Source of the DNA: Alviniconcha marisindica
Lineage: Eukaryota; Mollusca; Gastropoda; Provannidae
Direction: 5' to 3'
NCBI GenBank assembly: GCA_018857735.1
Contig: JABMCL010000154.1
Location: 62,001 to 126,000 of the forward strand
DNA: 64,000 bases
Shown: one piece after another, positions 1-11,555 of the stretch
Numbering within the stretch: the first letter of the stretch is position 1
How the letters are laid out: each line of letters opens with the position of its first letter
Notes under the pieces: generated by a model
What the model saw: the letters and a program-made list of their open reading frames with translations, nothing else
Database searches by the model: none
Told to the model about the DNA's origin: nothing
Translations under genes and position numbers: made by a program

Positions 1-735
1 GAACTGTCAGTTATGCCGTGTAGTCGTGTTGTCCGAGTCAGTGTATATGCCGTGTGCGTGTGTCCTGTTGTGTGTGTGTGTGTGTATATCAATGTGTGTG
101 TGACAGCTGGCACCAACCAACACAAAAACACCCGCGGCGGGTCGAAACTGACGTCACGTGGTTGCGGGGTGCGACCGATTGGCGGTAACACAAGGCGGCA
201 GAAGCGGATCGCAGTTCTAGTGAAACTGAAACCAAAGTCCAAATACCGTGACCTGCCTCAGCGACCACATGATAAAAAACTCCGTTTCTCTGCAGTCGTG
301 CAGAAAATTACACCGGGTCCCTGCTTGCAGTGTCATTGCATTCGAGGGAGGCAACTGAGAGAGAGAGGCAATCAATGTCTGAGGCGACCGAGACTGTATG
401 GGAGGCTTCAGAGTTCGTAAAGCTATGCGGTGGTTTAATAAATTAAAAAGAAAAGGTCAGCGGCGCTAGTTTAAGTGAATAGAAAAAATATGATTTGGTA
501 CAAAGCAATGTTTGTTGGGAATTAAACAAATGTCTCATAGCTCATCGATAGCCAGAAATGTGATAACCTAACTCACAGATCAACAACTAACCCCTAATCA
601 TGTGATCCCGGTCACATGACTGTCATCAGATAGTTGTCGGCTTTGTCGTTTCTAGGATTTTAACGTCCCGTCCGCACAGTCACTCAACAGTCTCAGCTTC
701 ACTGCAAGAGATTTTCTCTGCTTTGAACGGAGAGT
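1..735. other. 5' flank of the S28 protease gene
   Basis: I recognise no gene here. A short GT run lies near 70-110. The bases just before the ATG at 736 probably form the 5' UTR, but no convincing TATA box or initiator can be assigned. An open frame at 13-420 is partly microsatellite and resembles no family I know. Confidence 0.5.
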
Positions 736-1555
736 ATGTGTAAGTTGAGGACCTTGTTGCTAGTGCTTGCGTGCACTGTGTGCCTGACGAAGGCATGGAC
801 GCCGAGGTTTTTTCGCGGTCGTCCCAAAGGAGGTTTGGTACCGCCCCCACCCCGACTCGAGAGCATGCTCGGTAAGCCGGTGTCGCCCGACCTCTGGCTC
901 AGCCAGACCCTCGATCACTTCAACGATGCCGACACGCGCACATTCCGACAGGTGAATGGTCTCAAGCACTTTCTGTTTCTTCTGCTTCATCTGTTTCGAC
1001 CCTTTCTTCCGTGTACAGAACCAGGTTCACAGGGAATGTTGCTGCTTCAACATATGTGGAGTCTTTTGAGTAGGTTGTTTGGGCTTTGGAAGTGATAGCT
1101 GTGTTCAAAGATTTGAAAACTATTAATGGGCTTTGGAAGTGGTAGCTGTGTTCAAAGATTTGTAAACTATTTACAGTATGGCATTTCAGGAGCTGTCTAC
1201 AGTTGTGGGTAAAGCGCACTGTGTATGCAGCTGCTTAGACCGCGCTGTCCAGAATGCTTCCAAGGATGTGGTCATCCAGGGTGGCAGATGATTCCAGTTC
1301 CTAGGGCATACAGGAAGAATGAGCTGAAAAGTACCTGATGAGTTGTCCTCTCTGTGCTGCGCTTGTCCTCCGGTCACCCTTCTGGTAGAACTGGGTTGTT
1401 GCTGATTTTGTACAGTGTTCAGAGTCAGAGAGTTTTTTCTTGTGCTGCACTGTCTGTTTGGAGCAGTCTCCTTTGCAAATTTAGATCATCACACACACTC
1501 ACATCTTTCCAATTGGCTTTGAAATCTCACCCCTTCAATTATCCTATTGCCTGGG

Positions 1556-1588
<33 letters not shown>

Positions 1589-2037
1589 CTGCCACTGTGT
1601 GTGTGCGTATGCATGCATGCATGTGTATGTGTACATGTGCACATACTCACTCAAGTTTATTTTGACTGTTTTGCTTTGTAATGCTCTGCATGCTCCACTT
1701 TGGAGAAATAGCAGAGTGAGATAATATGTAATGCATTATTAAATTAGGTTGTGTAATGTTTCATGTAAAGTGCTTTGACTAGTTTGAGCCTCACTCTTGT
1801 ATAGTCATAGAGATAGAGGGATTTGGTGCATTAGAAATGCATTATTATAATATTAATATTTTTATATTTTGTCTGTGTTCACGTCACTGTTTCCATACTG
1901 TTACTGTGCTGGCCATTCCATTGCTGTGTTGAAATATAAATATATCTAAAAAATAAAATTTGAAATACAAAAAAAAGAAGAAGCAAAAAAACTAAAACAA
2001 AAAGCAACGTGAACAATAACTAACAAAACAAACATAG

Positions 2038-2102
<65 letters not shown>

Positions 2103-2755
2103 TTATACAGTTACATTAGGGATTATAACTTAGAAATCAACATACAACATATATACCACTAGATCATTTTAGTAACTTGCTGAATATTAATTATTATTTG
2201 TTTAGACTGAAAAGAAGTCTGTTGCACTTGCAGTTAGTCACAACTGAAATGATGTTACACTGTTAGTAAGTTAGTTAAAATATGCCTGCAGAGTACAAGT
2301 GAAACTCAGCTTAACTTGTAACTTTCCATTTGTGCAGCGGTACTTTATGAACAACAAGTACTATAAGTCAGGGGGTCCAGTGTTTCTGTCCATCGGTGGC
2401 GAGGGACCAGCCAATCCGGTGTGGATGGAGAATGGAGCATGGATACAGTATGCACAGGAACACAACGCCATGCTGTTTATGGTGGAGCATCGCTACTATG
2501 GCCAAACACACCCCACAAGGTATGGTTCGTGTCTATTGTTAGAGGGTATCCCCCTGTCTGAATAAGTGAAACAGTTGCCAAGTTTGGACTGAGAGTGGCA
2601 GACTTTTTGCATTTCTGTCTGTCTGAAAGACATTGAAATGGCACCAAGATCACCATTTTGATTTCTCCTTGGAAAAGTCCCAATTTTAATTTTTACTGAT
2701 GGAAATTGAAATCCTACCAGATTTTGATTTGTACCCACACAATCTCTCTCTCTCT

Positions 2756-2814
<59 letters not shown>

Positions 2815-5800
2815 GACTGTTTTCAATTTCCCTGTCAATTGGCAACCACATTGTGTCATTGAGTGTTGACCTAGTGTGTGCAGTGTATTTTTGTGTGTCA
2901 AAAGAATGTCTGCAGACATAAAATGGTGTGGCTCACTGGCTGCAAACATTTAAGTTTTTTAACATGCACAAACATGTTGTTAATTAATTATTCATGCAGT
3001 TGCACACCAGATCTGTATAAACACTAGAAGAAAGTCTGCACTGAAGTGAAAGTTGACTCTGAGACTCAGAAAATCCCTTGCCGTACCATGGAGTTGAACC
3101 TGCGTGAGCAGCACGCTGGACCCAACACTCAACCACCTGAGCTGCATCCCCACGCTCCTCAGGCTCATAGTTTTCAAAACTCAGTGGATTTTCAGCGTGC
3201 GCATGTGTGTGTGTTGTGTTTGACTATGTGTGCATAAAACAGAGTGAGAAGCAGAAGGGGGGGGGGGGGGGGGGGGGGAGATTGTTACATTTATTCGTTC
3301 TTTTGGTTTTGTGTAACATTGATCTTTGTAAAGCAATTCCTAACAGTAGGCGCTCAAGAAACCACCCATTATTAAAGTGATTGTTATATAGTGATTGACT
3401 CTTGTTCACCTTTTTGTACACTTTACCTGTTATATAGACATTGACTACTGTTCACCTTTTTGTACATTTTACGTGGCAGTGACATGAGCGTGGAGAACCT
3501 GCAGTACCTGAGCAGCGAGCAGGCGCTGGCTGACCTGGCGCAGTTTATCACCTTTGCTAAGGACAAGTACCAGCTGCCCAACAACAAATGGATTGCCATC
3601 GGAGGATCCTACTCAGGTGTGTCAGTAATAGCCAAACACATGAAAGGTTCAGAAGAACGCTTGTTTATTAGGTCAGAAACAGAGTCTGTAAATTTTCAGG
3701 GTAATCCCCTTTGTCAAGCTACAAAATGACCACAATTCTGTTTTGATTATGCATCTGGATATTGTTTTAGAATGCTAGTAGTTATTCTTGTTTCAGTGAC
3801 TTGTGTCAGTAATAGTAATACATATTTCTGAAATGCAAACTCTTGCATGCACGCACGCACACACACAGACAAATGCACACACACACACACAAATGCACAC
3901 ACACACACACACACTACACTACACTACACTACACTACACACAGTGACACATACGCACATACTCACACACACACATGCACATGCATGGGCACCTTGTGTGT
4001 GAGCACCTAATATCAGCTGAATATATATAATATATATATGTCTGTTGGGTAAACGTATGATGTCTGTCAGGTGAGCACATCATATCAGGTGAATGTATGA
4101 TGTCCGTCAGGTGAGCACATGATATCACGTGACCATATGATCTCTGTCTGGTGAGCACATGAGATCAGGTGAACATATTATGCAAGGCTTTTTTTCTGGT
4201 GTGGTTGACAGGTGCTCTAGCTGGCTGGTTCCGCATGAAGTACCCTCACCTGGTGACTGGTGCCATAGCAACCAGCGCCCCTGTCTTTGCGCAGCTCAAC
4301 TTCCTGGGTAAGTGTCCAGCGGCGCTGAGTTTCTAGAAGTAAGAAATAAAATCTGACGGAGCTTAGCATCAATGACAGGTGAGCTTGCTTTCATCTTCTT
4401 ACAGTTGCTTACAGACCCAATGCACTACTGTTGTTTTTGGACTATAATTACAAAAGCAATGCTTTTTGTCGTCATATTTCTCCACTGTGCCTTATAGTTT
4501 GGTAGTGCCTTATTTGTGAATAAAATTCAGCATGCATGCTTTTCCATAATGAATATTATTTTGAACCCAAAACAAGTTGCCGTATTAGACTAAAACAGAA
4601 ATTGCATAGCTTGGCAAACTAATCAGTGATATTTTCCAGGCAACTGACAGAGGGAGGAGATGATCCCAGAAATGGGATTTGAAACAACTCTAAATATATA
4701 TATATAGATGCTAGTATAGGTTGAGTCACACTGTCAGTGTATTAGAGCATTTTTTTTGAGGGTGGAAGATTACAAAGCCAAAAAACAGAATGTACATTAA
4801 CATCAAGTCCTTCAGATGAGACTATAAACCGAGGTCCCCCGTGTGTGTATATATATGTATGCATGCAAAAAGATCACATACACATGTATGTTAAAGGTCA
4901 TGTAGACCATGTCAGAGTTTGGTGGATTATGGGAAAACCAAAATAACCCAGCATGCACTAAAAGTGTCAGTCTTGAGAATGTTGAAGTTGGACACTATAC
5001 AAAGAAGAAGATCAAATACAATTGAGAGTAAATGGTAGCAGCCCCAGTTTCAACTTCATCTCATAACCAAGTCCCATTAGATCAGAATTTTGGTTAGCCA
5101 GTTATTGTCTGCTAAACTGTCCGTCTTTGGGGAAAAAATGCGGCATTTGCTGTTCCAATTGATTCAGACTCTTTGTGAATGGCAAATTCACAACTTTGGG
5201 GGGGAAGAAGAAGAACAAGGGGAGTGAGAGAGAGAGAGAGTGTGTGTGTGTGTGAGAGAGAGAGAGAGTGGGGGGGGGGGGGGGGGGGCGGAATAACAGT
5301 CAGTGTATTAGTAGTATTACTGCCACTATTATTTTTATCAACTGTATTATTTGATGCATGCTTTTCAGAGTATTTGTCCGTGGTGCATGACTCGCTTGCC
5401 ATGAACAGCCAGTCCTGTGTAGACAACATCAAGATGGCTGTGGTTGAGCTGGAGAAAATGATGAATACAAGCTCTGGGCGAGCAACACTGAAGAGCATGT
5501 TTAAGTAAGTCAGCAAGAGAGAGAGAGAGGATAAAATTCTTTATTTACAAGGGTAATAGAAAGAGAGAGAGGGGGTGTAGGGGGAGGGGGAGAGGAGGGG
5601 GGGGGAGAGTGATGGGGATGGGAAGAAAGAGAGGAGATAAATGGTGTAGGTACGAGAGAGAAAGGGGAGGGGAGAAAGAGAGAGAGGATAGAGAGAGAGA
5701 GGATATTAAATGGTGTAGTAAGAGAGAGAGAGAAAGGGGGAGGGAAGAAAGAGAGAGAGGAGATAAAGTGTGTAGGGAAGAGAGAGAGAAAGGAGAGGGG

Positions 5801-8800
5801 GGGGGGGGGGAGATTGTGGGAGGTGGGGGGGGGGAGATAGAATGTGAGGGAAAGAGGGAGAGGAGAGTGTTGAGAGAGAAGGGGATCAGGGGGGGGGGGG
5901 GGGGGAGATGTGGGTGGCAATATTGAATCATTTATTGGGGGTAGTTTGTGCAGTGTGTTAGTGCGAGAACAGGATTAACACACACACACACCTTTTGATC
6001 ACAATACAGTCTCTGTGATGACATCAACATCACCAACGCAGATGATGTGTCCAACCTGTATGCAGTGCTGGCTGGCAACTTTGAGAATGTGGTTCAGTAC
6101 AACAAAGACAACAGAGCCTTTGAGGTGAGAGAGAGAGAGAGAGAGATGTAATGTGCGGTAAACACCAGTCAGAGTGTGAGTGTGTATGTGTGTGAGAGAG
6201 AGAGAGAGGTAATGCTGCGGTCAGTCAGAGTGTGAGTGTGTGTGTGAGAGAAAGAGAGTGAGATTGACTGATTGATGTTTTATTCATATAAAGGCCATGG
6301 CCCTTCATGAAGGGGTGCACATACAAATATGGTACAGAGCTTTTGCATCTTATAAGTACATAACTGTTAACTACAACCAGTTCATTAGTACAAAGTAGTA
6401 AAAGTATCCCTAATCTTGAAAGCCTTATACAGAAAGGCTTACACATTATCAGCTGTCAGTGTTTGTCATAACAGCAACGTTTTGTTTCCTTTTGTAACTG
6501 CTTTCGATAGAAAGAAAAGAAGAGCAAAATAATACAGCTTGCTGCTGCTTTTACATTTAGTATTTACTCAGCTCTCACTTTCTCTAGAGAAGAAAAAAAA
6601 ATGCATGTGGAAGTGAAATCAGTAAAAGGATGTTGCTAAAGTGAATTCCATAAAACAGTGTGGCTGTTTGATTGTAATGACGGAGAACTGCTTTTAGCTG
6701 TAGCAAACTAGGGCCAGGAAGGAGGACAGTTCAAGCACAGCAAGGCATGGACGCTGCTGTGACTAGTCCTTTTTAGGTTTATTTTGTATCAGTGCTTGCC
6801 AGGAAACTAGCCCTTGAAATTTTGCATAATTTTTATAGACATGTCAAGGTGTAAGAAAATGTGTATGTAGCATTGAAAATTGTTTAAAGTATGCATGAAA
6901 TGTGCATTAAGATCCCTGGTGTGTGTGTGCATGCATGTGTGTGTGTGTGTATGTGTTTGTCTATGTGTATTCGTGTATGTGTTTGTGCATGTGTGCGCGT
7001 GCGCGCGTGTGTGCGTGCGCGTGCATGTGAGCACTTCTTACTCTGACCTCACAGTGAGAAGAAAATGACACTGTGAAGTCGCAGGGTACGTGGGGAAGCC
7101 CTGACTCTGGGGGAAAACCCCACCCAGCTCTTCATCCCGAACCTCTCAGATTGCCCGCAGCCTCACAGGCACGCTACAATGCAGTGGCTAACAGTGTGCA
7201 TGGCTTGCTTGCTTGGCCGGTGTGTGCAGGGGGCTGTGGGCACCAACATCACAATCGCCACGCTGTGCGGAGTGATGGACAAGAACACCAGTCGCTCAGC
7301 CCTGCAGCGCTACGCCGACGTCAACAGCCTGATCCTCCACACCTACAAGGAGAAGTGCCAGGACTTCAGCTACAGGGGCATGGTGGACGACTTGAGGAAG
7401 GTGGACTGGCAGAGCGATGCTGCCGAAGGAGGTGAGTAGTGAAACTGCCAGGGGAGGGGGTGGGGGGTGACATGAGGAAGGTGGACTAGAGGTGAGTAGT
7501 AACAGGGGTGGGGGTGGGGGGTGACATGAGGAAGGTGGACTAGAGGTGAGTAGTGAAACTTGCAGGAGTGGGGGGAGGGTGGGGGGGAAGACGAGGTGGA
7601 TGGCATGAGGAAGGTGGCGACATGAAGAAGGTGGACTGGAAGAGTGGTGCTTCCAAAGGTGGTTAGAAGTAGATCTGGCAAGGATTGGGGGGAAGGGGTG
7701 GGGGGGGGTTTGGGGGGGGAGATGGCGGACAACATGAGGAAGGTGGACTGGAAGAGTGATGCTGGTGAAGGAGGTGAGTAGTGGAACTGGCAGGATTGTC
7801 TGTAGGTTACCTGTACCATTTCTATCGACAGTTGTATTATATATATATTAGTTAAGCCACCAACAGGCCGTCAGCATCAAGATGACTTTTATAGTTACTG
7901 TTGTTATGATTATTGTCTTCTTCTTCGCGATTGCTGCTGGCATTTAAAGTGCATGGTTCTGTGATTTTCTGGAGAGCGCCAGTGGCTCAGTACCTCCGTC
8001 TTCAGCCATCTAGATTTTCTGTTAGCTTTCCTCGCCCTTAGCTCCTGGCCCCTACGTCCTGCCCTGGGAGCACAGGGAGGATGTTTTCCGGGGATCCCAC
8101 CCCGTAGCTAGGGCTTATAGCGGCCCATGTTCACTGATGGTCCCATCAATGGACACCTGAGGCATTTATTTTCGGTGTAGCAGAGCCACCTGCTACCACA
8201 TTCCGTCCTGGCAGGGGCACTGGCAGTTTGGTCCGTGACTACTTATTCGTCCAGTGAGCTGGCTTATTTCGCAGCTAACCCTCAGTATCTGGGGGTCTTC
8301 CCAATATCCGCCACCTGTGGATACGCCTGGTGGGGGGATGGTCGCCCCATCACTCGATTGGAAGTTGACCTGTCCAGGACGATTATTGTTAGCGTTGTTG
8401 TTTTTGATTTTGTCCTTCAGGTCGTCAGTGGACGTATCAGACGTGCACAGAGTTTGGCTACTACCAGACCTCCGACTCCAAGGGACAGCCTTTTGGCTTC
8501 AAGTTTCCCTTGGAATTCTTCATCAAACAGTGCCAGGACATCTACAATCCCAAGTTCAACACTGACCTCATCAGCCGCGGCATCAACCGCACAAACACAA
8601 ATTATGGGGGTTACGGGATCAAGGTCACAAATGTGGTGTTCCCCAATGGCTCGGTGGATCCTTGGCATGCGTTGGGGATAGTGAAGGACCTGAGTCCTGA
8701 TGCCACAGCAATTTTCATAGATGGTGAGTAAATGTTGGATTTTCCTGGCACAGATTTTTCTGTCAGTAGGCTGAATTCCATCTATTGAGGAGCAGCAGGG

Positions 8801-11265
8801 GTCGTTCTTGAGAAGAGAAAATGATACCAAAATGTATTAGAATACTTTCTACACACACAAATGCACACTCTCTCTCTCACTCTCCCATTATAATAATAAT
8901 AATACATAAATTTTCTATAGTGCTATTCCACACTGAGCGAGCTCAACGCGCTTGTTCACATATGTGTACATAATATATACCATTTACATTTACTAACATA
9001 TCATATACAAGCAGTCTCATAATACATACTTAACTCTTTCATCCCTGAAAACTGCTACAGCGGTTGAGAGAATCTTTCCCTTCATTCCTGAGAATTGCTA
9101 GAGCGGGGCAGGCATAAACACTCCCTTCCTTCCGGCCGGCTGCTGCAGCGGTTCTGCCTTTGAAATCCGCACCTACCTGTCGCATGGTCAGCACGTCAGT
9201 TCCCCCTGGCCAGTGTAACGGGACCTGAGGAATGTTTTGATAAGCTGCACAGTGCTTTGATTAGCCGTACCTGGCCACTGCCAGAGTGTGGGAAAGTGTC
9301 CAGTGCACAAAATTTGTCCGTTTCTAGGGATGGGGTTAGGTTATTCTGTACAGTTGGAAAGATGGAGGCGGATGAGTATAACGATAGTGATCAGTTCTCT
9401 GACGATGATGTTTATGACAATCTGGGCGAAAATTATTTTGATCTGTTGGAACTGACAGAAGAGGAGAGAGCAGAGCTTGCAAATGCATTTAATGATGATA
9501 GTGAGAGTGGTGATGAATTGGATGATGAAAACCTGCCTTTTGCCACATTTTGAGTGGACAGGTGGGACACTGCTGTGACACGAGACATACCTCTGATGTC
9601 CAGTGCAGATGTGTACATAGACATAGTAAATATAGTTGTACAGAGTTACGGTGCAAACATTGTGTACATATATGATAGAGATGGCGCATGGATTACACTA
9701 AAATGAAACAATCATACTGTGAACTCATACTTCCTACTCTTGTGCAAACCATCGCCTTTTCATCACCATTTCAAGGACACAGACAATGTGACAAATGGAA
9801 TTTCTGGAGACAGTTTCTGTGTGGATGTTACCTGGGACATCAGACTGTAAGTAGGGAGCATGTTCCATTTCTCTTGGCATGTTCTGTGGGCCTGCAAAAC
9901 CTTGGTTTCATCTGTTTGTCTTAGCAAGGGTATGTGTCACCTTTATTTGCACCTGTGTGTCACCCTCCTGGTGACAGTGACTCTGAAAGTGTGACCATTG
10001 CCTTCTGACTTCATTTACCTACACAGTGATATATAGGTTGCCATGGTTTTACTAAGAGCTTGCAGACACTGATGACTCAAACCCACATACCCTCTTTCAT
10101 ACATTTTTTTCTTATGAAAACCCAGGAGTGACAGGATAGTTATGTATATAGGAACATAGGAATAAGGGGAAGTAATGCCAAATACGAAACAGGGATGAAA
10201 GAGTTAATAAATTACACTAATATAAAACAAGTACTTGTAAAACAGCGCATGAAATAACTGTTATAAAGCATAGAGACGTTACAATAACTTCATATGGTTA
10301 GAGACCATTATAGTAATGTTCACCTGTGCCTCTGTTTTGCAGGGACAGTACCCACCCACTGATCATTAAAGACCTTTATAGTGATGTTCACCTGTACCTT
10401 TGTTTTGCAGGGACTGCAGACGGTTCCAACATGGACCCATGCATTGGTCATTGAAGACCATTATAGTGATGTTCGCCTGTGCCTTTGTTTTGCAGGGACG
10501 GCACACTGTGCCAACATATACCCACCTACTGATCATTAAAGACCTTTATAGTGATGTTCACCTATGCCTTTGTTTTGCAGGGACGGCACACTGTGCCAAC
10601 ATCTACCCACCTACTGATCATTAAAGACCTTTATAGTGATGTTCACCTGTGCCTTTGTTTTGCAGGGACGGCACACTGTGCCAACATGTACGCACCTACT
10701 GATCATTAAAGACCTTTATAGTGATGTTCACCTGTGCCTTTGTTTTGCAGGGATGGCACACTGTGCCAACATCTACCCACCTACTGATCATTAAAGACCT
10801 TTATAGTGATGTTCACCTGTGCCTTTGTTTTGCAGGGACGGCACACTGTGCCAACATCTACCCACCTACTGATCATTAAAGACCTTTATAGTGATGTTCA
10901 CCCGTGCCTCTGTTTTGCAGGGACGTTACTCACCCACTGATCATTAAAGACCTTTATAGTGATGTTCACCTGTACCTTTGTGTTGCAGGGACGGCACACT
11001 GTGCCAACATCTACCCACCTACTGATCATTAAAGACCTTTATAGTGATGTTCACCTGTGCCTTTGCTTTGCAGGGACGGCACACTGTGCCAACATCTACC
11101 CACCTACTGATCATTAAAGACCTTTATAGTGATGTTCACCTGTGCCTTTGTTTTGCAGGGACGGCACACTGTGCCAACATGTACCCACCCACCTCCTCCG
11201 ATCCTGCTGCCTTGGTCAAAGCTCGTGCCTCCATCACCACGCTCATTGGCAAATGGGTGGCCTAG
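736..11265 (+). CDS. PRSS16: S28-family serine protease, PRSS16 / K12H4.7-like, complete, 9 exons
   Basis: Exons: 736-951, 2338-2519, 3480-3616, 4212-4307, 5369-5504, 6010-6124, 7230-7431, 8421-8723, 11159-11265. All junctions are GT..AG and phases join, giving 497 residues. Residues 1-20 look like a signal peptide, so the protein is probably secreted or lysosomal. Peptidase family S28 cleaves after proline or acts as an endopeptidase (lysosomal Pro-X carboxypeptidase, DPP7, thymus-specific PRSS16). The triad is visible: Ser176 in GGSYSG, Asp441 in NGSVDPW, His466 in [25 protein letters not shown] (exons 2-3) is the typical S28 block. The catalytic His sits alone with the C-terminal tail in exon 9, whose acceptor region is tandemly copied ten times upstream. 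PRSS16-like is the closest label; one-to-one orthology with vertebrate PRSS16 is not shown. Intron 8 carries a piggyBac-type insertion. Confidence 0.93.
952..2337. repeat. S28 intron 1 with GT and CA microsatellites
   Basis: No gene is visible. The intron holds a GT run at about 1558-1588 and a nearly pure CA run at about 2039-2098. A 37-bp segment near 1084-1170 is duplicated (TGTGTTCAAAGATTTG occurs twice, about 55 bp apart). Confidence 0.7.
2520..3479. repeat. S28 intron 2: CT/TA microsatellite, poly-G, duplicated acceptor tract
   Basis: A CT run at about 2747-2793 passes into TA repeats to about 2812, and a poly-G tract lies at about 3257-3279. Just before the exon 3 acceptor, a roughly 45-bp segment containing CACCTTTTTGTACA occurs twice (about 3381-3432 and 3433-3479). 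The polypyrimidine tract of this acceptor is therefore tandemly duplicated. Confidence 0.65.
4040..4220 (+). repeat. ~40-bp minisatellite at the S28 exon 4 acceptor
   Basis: Three to four units of about 40 bp carry TGTCAGGTGAGCACAT. They end roughly 40 bp before the true acceptor at 4210-4211, which reads TTGACAG then GTGCTCTAG. The unit resembles that acceptor, suggesting a diverged junction-derived array. A CA run precedes it at about 3848-3950. Confidence 0.5.
4308..5368. other. S28 intron 4, no gene seen
   Basis: Mostly unique AT-rich sequence. Close to exon 5 there is a compound GA, GT and poly-G tract at about 5221-5288. Nothing else is recognisable. Confidence 0.5.
5511..5914 (+). repeat. 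400-bp polypurine tract in S28 intron 5
   Basis: An almost unbroken purine strand of GAGA blocks and G runs (poly-G near 5799-5812, 5826-5834 and 5889-5905) immediately follows the exon 5 donor. Long polypurine tracts of this kind can adopt triplex or G-quadruplex structure. It may also cause assembly error. Confidence 0.75.
6122..6268 (+). repeat. Duplicated donor-side segment after S28 exon 6
   Basis: From the exon 6 donor (GTGAGAGAGAG at 6125) a roughly 60-bp segment recurs two to three times, with GAGA, GTAATG and CAGTCAGAGTGTGAGTGTGT in order. The array starts at the splice site itself. It is partly microsatellite, so junction origin is less certain than elsewhere. Confidence 0.45.
6269..7229. 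other. S28 intron 6 remainder
   Basis: No gene is visible. A GT/GC-rich microsatellite occupies about 6918-7028. The exon 7 acceptor used is the AG at 7228-7229, because it keeps the frame across the junction and restores GAVGTNITI, the conserved S28 continuation. Confidence 0.55.
7388..7785 (+). repeat. Donor-carrying array derived from the 3' end of S28 exon 7
   Basis: The real exon ends with GAGGAAGGTGGACTGG...GAAGGAG and the donor GTGAGTAGTG. About five imperfect copies of this exon end follow in the intron, separated by G-rich spacers. At least three repeat AGGTGAGTAGT as an intact donor. The last copy (about 7734-7780) is nearly a complete duplicate, again ending GAAGGAG|GTGAGTAGTG. 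Confidence 0.8.
7790..8420. other. S28 intron 7 remainder
   Basis: About 7975-8390 is GC-richer than the rest and has the look of an old interspersed element. I cannot assign it to a family. No exon is needed here, since exon 7 phase 1 joins directly to exon 8 at 8421. Confidence 0.4.
8885..9029. repeat. Interspersed repeat fragment interrupted by the piggyBac insertion
   Basis: An AAT-repeat followed by a segment ending in ATAGTGCTATTCC resembles another copy at 63870-63960 and shorter ones near 12000, 12310 and 17860-17930. The sequence appears to resume at 10208, so the piggyBac element seems to have inserted into it. Confidence 0.45.
9030..10207 (+). mobile_element. piggyBac-type DNA transposon, internally deleted, flanked by TTAA
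   Basis: TTAA occurs at 9030-9033 and again at 10204-10207. Between them, 9034-10203 (1170 bp) begins CTCTTTCATCCCTG and ends with its exact reverse complement, CAGGGATGAAAGAG. TTAA target duplication with short terminal inverted repeats is the hallmark of the piggyBac superfamily. The left end also shows three imperfect subterminal repeats (about 9034-9063, 9076-9106, 9121-9151), each with a TGCTRSAGCGG-type core. The element is too short for a full transposase (usually about 550-600 codons), so it is non-autonomous. Confidence 0.82.
9362..9553 (+). pseudogene. Possible N-terminal remnant of a piggyBac transposase
   Basis: The open frame starts at the ATG at 9362 (an in-frame extension reaches 9257) and encodes an acidic 63-residue peptide rich in Asp, Glu and Ser (for example [18 protein letters not shown]) before TGA at 9551. 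Acidic N-termini are usual in piggyBac transposases. No DDD catalytic domain or Cys-rich tail follows within the element, so this is at most a fragment. The assignment rests mainly on its position inside TTAA-flanked inverted repeats. Confidence 0.5.
10296..11187 (+). repeat. 85-bp array of duplicated last-exon acceptors in S28 intron 8
   Basis: Exon-start positions in the array are 10343, 10411, 10496, 10581, 10666, 10751, 10836, 10921, 10989, 11074 and the real one at 11159. Spacing is 85 bp, with two 68-bp units. Every copy has a polypyrimidine stretch and an intact AG (usually TTTTGCAG). Seven of the ten extra copies encode A-H-C-A-N, the catalytic His segment, then Y-x-P-T-D-H and a TAA. 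Copies 1, 2 and 8 lack the His. Joined to exon 8 in phase 1, each could in principle serve as an alternative terminal exon. Confidence 0.93.
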
Positions 11266-11271
11266 TTCTTA

Positions 11272-11555
11272 ATGTGTGTGATAACTGGCCAGGCTACCTG
11301 GCTTGTTTGTGTGTGTGTGAAAACTAGCCATGCCACTGGGCTTGTGTGGGTGTGTGTGAAAACTGGCCAGGTCACCTGGCTTGTTTGTGCGTGTGTGTGT
11401 GAAAACTGGCCAGTTCACCTGGCTTGTTTGTGTGTGTGTGTGAAAACTGGCCAGGTCACTTGTTTTGTGTGGGTGTGAGAACTGGCCAGGTCATCTGGCT
11501 TGTTTGTGTGTATGTGTGTGTGTGTGAAAGCTGGCCAGGTCACCTGGTTTGAGTT
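11272..11555 (+). repeat. ~46-bp minisatellite in the S28 3' UTR
   Basis: About six units centre on AACTGGCCAGGTCACCTGG followed by a GT-rich spacer, starting a few bases after the stop codon at 11263-11265. They probably lie in the 3' UTR. CTGGCCAG and CCAGGTCACCTGG give each unit partial dyad symmetry. Confidence 0.8.

Noticed and set aside
13..420. 135-codon open frame at the left edge
   Set aside because: The translation is microsatellite-like at its start and matches no family; it lies in the 5' flank of S28.
8235..8681. Frame-shifted alternative open frames over S28 exon 8
   Set aside because: Only the phase-1 frame from 8421 gives the S28 sequence with the NGSVDPW motif; the others are shadows.
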